Positions 57,477-64,000 of a stretch of 64,000 nt of DNA are shown here, in pieces. This stretch comes from Ilex aquifolium (lineage: Eukaryota; Streptophyta; Magnoliopsida; Aquifoliales; Aquifoliaceae): assembly GCA_951799425.1 (NCBI GenBank), contig OX637392.1, positions 53,396,093-53,460,092 on the forward strand. The letters run 5' to 3'. Numbering within the stretch: position 1 is the stretch's first letter; every line of letters starts with the position of its first letter. A model generated the notes under the pieces. That model was not told the DNA's origin, ran no database searches, and saw nothing but the letters and a program-made list of their open reading frames with translations. The translations under genes and the position numbers were made by a program.

Positions 57477-58284
57477 TTCTCCCCTTAACTTTTCCCAAAG
57501 ATACTTCCTAAGATTCCAAACGTCTCTAATACACCATATGTCCCTATTCATAAACTATTTAGTATTCATGCAATATGGTTTACACAATATATATTATTAT
57601 CAATATATGAGGGTTTACAGGAAAAGCACATTAATTTGTCATTGTGGCAATGAAATTTACTTGCTCACCAAAAAAAAAATGTCACCATTCAATAAGCCTT
57701 CGCTTGCCTCTGCTTAATTCTCGTATTTTGTTTTGACTTATTAAATACACAAAACAAATTTAGTATAATCAAATTCTTCCCTGATGTGTTTTCCTAGTAA
57801 AATTAAAAGGGTTGGTGGAAGAGGTCAGGGTGTAGATGCTAGGAGGAATGCAACTACCGCTAGGCACGTGACATCTCTCTCTTTTTTTTTTTTGGGGGGG
57901 GGGGGGGGGAAGAGAGAGGGAAGTAGATGCGGCGGCACCTCACGAACTTTTTATTGGGGTAGTGTTATAGGCTCGAGTGTTTTGGATGCACATGTTTTGT
58001 TCTTATTCCTGCGTAGTGAAGAGAGAAATTGTCCTAACTTTTGGTAAGTTAAATTTTATGTTCAATCATTTCCCACACCTCGTAAGGGTTAGTCACCATT
58101 TTTCATTTAGGGACGTACTTTAACCCAGTTCAAGCCACGATGGTCAGCCGCTGAGCTCAAGAGAGTAATCGACACAAATTAGAATACCTTGTAGCAAACA
58201 AAAAACAAACAAACTGCCACTAGCGTTTAATAGATGGAAAATGTTTATTTTGACCGAATTTGATCAATAACTATCTTTTTCCGA
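57477..58284. other. Intergenic with T/G homopolymer tract
   Basis: T-run then G-run at about 57880-57909. No gene was found. Confidence 0.5.
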
Positions 58285-58524
58285 ACATTAGAGTTTTGAA
58301 GTTGGAGAGAGAAGTTCAATGAAATACAGTTCTTACACAAGCAAGCCATTTAGACTTGGTCTAGGTTGGGAGACTTCCTTAAAAAGCGCAAAACGTCATT
58401 ACAAGTAAACTATTAATTAAAAATACTAAGGAAAAAAAAGAAAGAAAAGACAGAAAAATTTAAGCGGGTCCATAGGCTATTTTATCTAGTCAACTTAAAT
58501 GTGTATGCTAGTTTCTCTATGATC

Positions 58525-58577
58525 ATGACCTAGTCATATACACGGTTATATTACACTTCCCAGAAGTCTTATATATA
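58525..58577 (+). promoter_or_regulatory. Promoter remnant of the broken TmpA-like copy
   Basis: ATGACCTAGTCAT at 58525-58537 and TATATATA at 58570-58577 match the intact copies in order and spacing. Upstream homology to the first gene's flank extends to about 58285, further than with the second gene. The first and third copies are thus the closer pair in their flanks. Confidence 0.55.
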
Positions 58578-58675
58578 CTCAACCCTATCTAACTACCGAA
58601 GCACAAGCCTCTCTCGAGCACTTCCTTCTGTAACTCATATCAATTAAGCTCTTGCCGTGTTCTTGATCTCAAAAC

Positions 58676-60076
58676 ATGGCAAACGAAGATGCAATTGGAA
58701 GGTTTTCGAGCTGTCGAGGTGTGGCTTTCGAGATCAAAAGCTAAAAGCCAACACGTTCAGCCACCAAAGCCTACTAAACCAAAAGACTCAAGATTATCAG
58801 TTATTCTGCTTGATCAAGGCCTGTTCACAGTCTACAAGCGACTCTTTGTCGTCTGTTTGGCTCTGAACATCACCGGTTTGGTTCTTGCTGCCACCGGACA
58901 TTTCCCATGCAAAGCGCAGAGCCGCCCTTTTCTCCATCGGAAACATTTTGGCATTGACACTATGTAGGTGTGAGGCTTTCTTGCGAGTTGTATTCTGGCT
59001 TGCAGTGAACCTCTTGGGGTGGTCATGGGTGCCCCTCCGCCTCAAGACCGTCATCACCTCCCTCCTAAAATCCCTTGGTGGGATACATAGTGGTTGTGGC
59101 ATCTCCTCAATTGCATGGTTGACATATGCATTAGTCCTCACTTTAAAGGATAGAAATAACACTTCACCAGAGATCATTGGTGTTTCCTCAGCCATTCTCT
59201 CACTTCTCTTCCTTTCTTCTTTGGCCGCCTTCCCTCTTGTTCGCCATATCCATCACAACGTATTCGAGAGGACTCATCGGTTCGCTGGATGGTCAGCTCT
59301 TCTCCTCCTTTGGGCCTTCATCATCCTCACAATCTCTTATGATCCCAAAACAAAATCCTACAGCAATGACCTTGGGTCAAGGTTGATAAAGCAGCAAGAA
59401 TTCTGGCTCACAGTGGCCATTACTATGACTATAATTATCCCATGGATGACTGTAAGACGTGTGCCTGTTAAAGTATCTGCCCCTTCAGGCCATGCCTCCA
59501 TTATCAAGTTTGAAGGAGGAGTGAAAAGTGGCATATTGGGTAGAATTAGCCCATCACCCTTATCCGAATGGCATGCCTTTGGGATAATTTCTGATGGGAA
59601 AAAAACAACACATGATGCTTGCTGGTGCAGTTGGTGACTTCACCAAATCCTTGGTGTCGAACCCACCGATCCATTTATGGGTGAGGCAGGTGCACTTTGC
59701 TGGTCTGCCTTACCTGGTGAACATGTATGATAGGGTTTTGGTGGTGTCAACAGGGTCAGGTATATGTGTTTTTCTCTCTTTTCTCTTGCAGCAATGTTCA
59801 GCAGATGTTTTCGTGCTCTGGGTGGCCAAAGGAATTGAACAAAACTTTGGAAAGGAGATTAAAGAGATGATGAGCGGGCATCCTAAAGATAAGGTGATTG
59901 TCCATAACACGGCGGTGCTTGGTCGGCCAAACGTTTCGAAAATGAGCATCGATGCAGCTAGAAATTGGGGAGCCGAGGTTGTCATTGTGACCAGTAATCC
60001 AGAAGGGAGCCGGGATGTGGTTGATGCATGCAAGGCTCAAGGCATTCCTGCCTTTGGTCCCATATGGGACTCTTAA
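58676..60076 (+). pseudogene. TmpA-like paralog 3 with three disabling lesions
   Basis: The start codon and first 22 codons are kept. A ~254 bp deletion (relative to the first gene) then joins GAGATCAAA to AAAGCTAAAAGCC, with an AAA microhomology at the junction, removing the acidic N-terminal region and causing TAA at 58742-58744. A 2 bp loss near 58907 (CCCATATGC reduced to CCCATGC) and an added A in the run at 59598-59604 shift the frame twice more. The membrane segments and the C-terminal domain, including the STGSGICVFLSFLL motif and GIPAFGPIWDS end, remain recognisable in successive frames. The coding sequence otherwise stays close to the intact copies, so loss of function looks recent. 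Confidence 0.9.
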
Positions 60077-61936
60077 AATTTAGAATGGAACTATGTACTT
60101 GGTTTGATTTTTTCTTGTTGAAAATTATGCAACTTATGTATCTTATCCTCCATGAAAGATCAATAAATTTAAACTACTCCAAATCAATAGAATATCGTGT
60201 TATTCAGATGTAAATAGTCACTACGTTCTACTATCAAAATATAATAAACCAAACAAAAACTCATGATGTGCACTCAAACAAGAAATCTAACGAACTTGAA
60301 TAAACCCTTAATTCCCTTCTTAAAATAAAAATTTCTTGGACACTCAAAGGAATCACAATATTTCACTTATAAGAAGAATTAAGTTCCAAAAAAAAAAAAT
60401 TTATTGATGAATAAAATAGAATGAATTATTCTATGTGCACCAAAACAACTATAGTCATTGGATTAGTGATGAGACCTACTGATCCAACGACTGTAAGTAA
60501 TTTTATTCTAGTTTTGGTACACATTTTTTGTACACATATAATTTCTCAAATAGAATACCAAAACCACTTGAACAAAAGCCTATTTATATATAAAATGACA
60601 CATTTTCGTGAAATATCACAATGCCCTTAAATGTTGTTAAAATTCATTAGGTTACAACTATTCGCACCTAAAGCCATGACTATTCATGAAACAAATTGTG
60701 ACTATTTATGAAGTAAGAATTGTTACTACTCACTTCCAAAATATATGACTGTTAGATTAAAAGTTGTGTTCTTCCATCTAATTTTTATTTTTATTTATAT
60801 GACGGTCATTGTAAATAATAAAACAATCAGAAAGTTAGAGACTTATAAAAAATTCCAAAAGTCAAACCGTTCTGGAAACATGGAGTATCATTGATTTTTT
60901 TTGACTTAGTAAGTAATAAAGTGCTTAGTAAGTTAATAGCATCTGCAATCAAAACAAAACTAATTTAGTCCAATCCTACCTCGTAATACTTCTACCAAAC
61001 ACCCCCTAAAAAAAATGAATCTCGTGGTAATGAAACAAAGATCTTAAGGGGCAGTTTGTTTATGGGTTATAGGGGGGTTTGGTATGATGAATATAAGGAA
61101 AAAGGTCCGATCTATAATTTATCTATAATATAAAATATCGTAGACTTCAACAAGTCTATCCTACAATCTCAAATAGACTCATCAAACAGCTACTAACGTC
61201 TCTCTCAAAATCATTTACATTGAATCGTGTCTTTAGGCATGGGTTACCCCTAGTACCTAATAATATCAATGTTTGGTTAAACTTGTTAACCTATGTTGTA
61301 GTAAACCAATTTGGGGGGAGGGGGGGTGGAGGGTGAGTTTTATATACCCCAACCCAAGATAGTTATGTCAAATGATTTTTCTATCTCTAATAAAATATAT
61401 ATCTTTTCTATTAAATACAAATGTTATAAGTTGACAAAAAAAAATACACTTAAACAAACATGTATATGAATTGGATTGACTTGTGGGTATTTTAGTCAAT
61501 TACATAAGAATTTTCTTTATTATAATTGTGATTAGTATGTGGATCTCACACATATGTATTATACTCACCAAACAAGGGACTACAAATAATTTGTGAGTGA
61601 ATCCCATGCAAAGGGAGGGAGGGGGGGGGGGGGGGGGGGGGGAGGTTAGGTTTGGTAAAAGTAAAACCGGTTCAATTCTCCTACACCAAAACCATCCAAA
61701 CATGCCCTGAATCTCAAGAATATGTGGGCGACTAGCAACGACCCAAGCCTACCCAACTCGCAAGTCAGAGCACAATGATGGGTCACAAGTCGGACATGGT
61801 CGATAAATATATATCTACGGCTCGGCTAAGACGATCATCGGATCAAATATCAACTGATCGGAATCCACAATTCAAATACCTTGATCCAATTCCAATCCGA
61901 TTATCTGAGGGAATTTATTTTCATAATCCTTATATC
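60077..61936. other. Intergenic, AT-rich; poly-G tract at 61621
   Basis: No gene was found. A G-run of over 20 bases begins near 61621. Short G-rich patches occur near 61313-61335. Confidence 0.55.
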
Positions 61937-62629
61937 TAGGGGTGTCCATGGGCTGGATTACCCACGGGTCTCGTTATCTGGCCCAAAAAATAGGCCCGAA
62001 ACCCGATAGGCCTGATAGTTGGTCCGTCCGAGTCCGAATCCGAGCCCAATATCCTTAAAAAGAGGGTTTGGGTTTGTCCCCAAACCCATTACCCGACCCG
62101 AAGCCCGGTCCAAGAGCCCGCCTACCCTTCCTTTGAAAAAAAGTTATATTTTTAGACTATTAAATTTGAAACTTTGAAATAAGTCTCTCAATGTCGGAAT
62201 TTGAAGTTTTAAAAATTTAGATACTATAAATAATGTATTATTTTATTTTCCATGTATTAAGGATATAAGTTTTAAAGAGTAGAGTCATGCAAATGATAGA
62301 TAAGTGAGTAAGTGTCAACCTAGTTGGGATAAAATTATTCATTATTTTATTTTTATCCATTTTGACTCTATTTTTGATTTAAAAATATAATTTACACAAA
62401 TATTAAGTTACAAAAATATTCATTATTTTTAAATAAAGTTGTATATAAAAAAACTCGTTAGCAGGCCCGCCCAATAGGCTCGCGGGTTGGGCTACGGGTA
62501 GCCTACTCCTACCCAAAGCGGGGGTCCTGCCGATAATTCACTTGGGTAAGAGCTTGGGCCTACACTATCCAAGCCCGGCCCGAAAAAAAATTTGCGGGCC
62601 TAGCCTGGCCCGTCCCATGGACACCCCTA
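61937..62629. mobile_element. hAT-type non-autonomous element
   Basis: It starts TAGGGGTGTCCATGGGC and ends CCCATGGACACCCCTA. The inverted repeats are flanked by CTTATATC (61929-61936) and CTTATATA (62630-62637), an 8 bp duplication with one mismatch. GGCCCG/CGGGCC motifs fill both ends; the AT-rich middle has no gene. Confidence 0.85.
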
Positions 62630-62637
62630 CTTATATA

Positions 62638-63170
62638 CATTCCTTAAAAATTGCAATATGATCCGGATATCCAAATTCATTCCAAATGTCCCAATTACAA
62701 ATCATGGGCAGAATTTTGTGTGCAATTGATGAGCTACAGAGTAAGTCCATGGGCTGTTCCCTGGAAGCCTAGACAACTCCCCTGCCCATAAGCTATTTCC
62801 TGACACTGCATAAGCCTGTTTGGCACAATGAGGAGCCTTAAATAGAAATAACCAACTAAATCAAAGTAATAGAAAAAACAAGTATAACACTTTAATGTAG
62901 TAATAATGAATTGTAATTTTAAAATTAAGATTGCAAAAAAAATAATGAACAGTTTGAAATATATGGGTCGTTCGGTAACGCTTTTATTTTCGTGTCTTCC
63001 AAAAAATAAAAAACAGAGGCAATTTTTGTCTCTGTTTTGTTGTAAACATTAAAACAGAAAACATGTTTGGGAGTCATTTGTGTCTATCAAATTATGAGAA
63101 TAAAAACAAAAAACATGTTTGGTAACTATTTCAAATTTTATCCTAAATATGTTTTATAATATCTTTGGAT
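62638..63170. other. Intergenic, AT-rich
   Basis: No gene was recognised. TTTGTCTCTGTTTT and AAAACAGAAAACATGTTTGG strings near 63025-63070 suggest a short foldback sequence. Confidence 0.45.
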
Positions 63171-63173
63171 GGA

Positions 63174-64000
63174 GATTTTTCATTAAGGACTGTTTGGGCT
63201 GATATTCGGGGTGTGGCTCCAGTTAGGGCTGGGTTTTCTTGTGTCTGGCAGAGGTATATTCCGACTCAGATCTCCTTCTTCATGTGACGGTTGTTTCATA
63301 GTTTTCTGGCCACAGATGATGGCTTAGAGAGACGGGGTTTCCATGTAGTATCCCGGTGTGTGTGTGGTGGGGCTGTTGAGACTCTTAGACATCTTTTTAT
63401 GGATTGTACACTTGCAGTTCAGGTGTGGGGTCACTTTTATCAGATGTTTGGGATCAGATGTCGGTCGTTTCAGTCTCCTTATGCTTTGATGCTTCATTGG
63501 CGGCGTTGCGCTCCTTCTGCAGGTCACGTACGGGTACTGCTACCGTGCTTCATTTTGTGGCACTTATGGAAGGCGCGTAATGCTTATAGGTTCGATGGTC
63601 AGGTCTTTCAGGTGTCCGTTGTGATTCAGAGGGTTATGATCAATATGCAGTTGGTTGGACTTGCTTTTGGGTTTGCTCCGAGTCAGTTGCGTAGGGATGA
63701 GACAGTTGAGTTTGTAGGTTCTCTTAGGGTCTTGGTTCCTCGGCCTCGACCTCTTCGCTTGGTTGCTTGGACTCGTCCTGTAGCGGGGTGCCTGAAGATC
63801 AGCGTTGACGGCTGTTCTAAAGGCAATCCGGGTTTGTCAGCGGCAGGGGGTGTTATTCGGGACCATCAGGGTCGGGTACTTAGGGCTTTTGGATTGTTTC
63901 TGGGGCATCAACCTATTCTGTATGCGGACTTGCAGGCTGTTTGTGCTGGGTTGGAGTTGGCTGCAGATTTGGGAGCTTCAGAGTTGGTAGTGGAGTCATA
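63174..64000 (+). mobile_element. LINE C-terminal region, cut by the window edge
   Basis: One + frame runs to the end of the window with a single TGA at 63285-63287, where SFFM-W is expected (TGG to TGA). It reads the zf-RVT domain (VWADIRGVAPVRAGFSCVWQ; CVCGGAVETLRHLFMDC), then plant LINE RNase H (LKISVDGCSKGNPGLSAAGG; VIRDHQGRVLRAFG), and continues past the edge. The RT lies nowhere upstream, so the copy is 5'-truncated at about 63170. It is a different LINE from the one at 34555, which lacks RNase H. Confidence 0.85.

Noticed and set aside
1..64000. tRNA, rRNA and snoRNA genes
   Set aside because: No cloverleaf-compatible sequence with A and B boxes and no rRNA-like block was spotted by reading. 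A covariance-model scan would be needed to exclude small RNAs.

Overview
The window looks like nuclear DNA from a flowering plant, probably a eudicot. It is AT-rich, with TATA-type promoters, short GT-AG introns, TmpA-like and GDSL-lipase genes, and dense plant-type transposons (Tat-lineage Ty3/gypsy, copia, plant LINEs, MULE, hAT, Helitron). The species cannot be named from the sequence alone.

The host genes are few. A small dispersed family of single-exon membrane oxidoreductase-like genes (TmpA / ferric-reductase-like) has two intact members on the + strand (4346-6001 and 16046-17743). A third copy carries three disabling lesions (58676-60076), and a fourth survives only as a ~170 bp 3' fragment (8078-8245). 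A five-exon GDSL esterase/lipase gene (45724-52030) has two large introns filled with transposons and simple repeats.

Mobile DNA occupies most of the rest. (1) 1-2220: 5' part of an old Tat-like LTR element on the - strand, cut by the window edge. (2) 9041-13618: a Mutator-like element with ~190 bp terminal inverted repeats, a decayed FAR1-type transposase and a nested element. (3) 13732-14069 and 39143-40217: non-autonomous Helitrons. (4) 17826-30752: a 12.9 kb Tat-lineage element on the - strand with AAATT target duplications, inserted about 80 bp past the stop of the second TmpA-like gene. Its sense strand encodes Gag, protease, RT, two RNase H domains and integrase. Its opposite strand carries two tandem, apparently spliced genes with Transposase_28-like domains, nuclear-localisation-like basic stretches and coiled coils. 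(5) 33000-33884: a copia remnant. (6) 34555-38012: a 5'-truncated LINE. (7) 40806-44496: a young non-autonomous relative of (4) that keeps only LTRs, a broken gag and a tandem hairpin array. (8) 47178-47790 and 61937-62629: hAT-type elements with 8 bp target duplications. (9) 63174-64000: another LINE running off the right edge.

The strongest candidate for something unusual is the pair of intron-bearing antisense genes inside element (4). Next are the tandem hairpin arrays and a core-promoter-like box shared by the LTRs of all three Tat-like elements.
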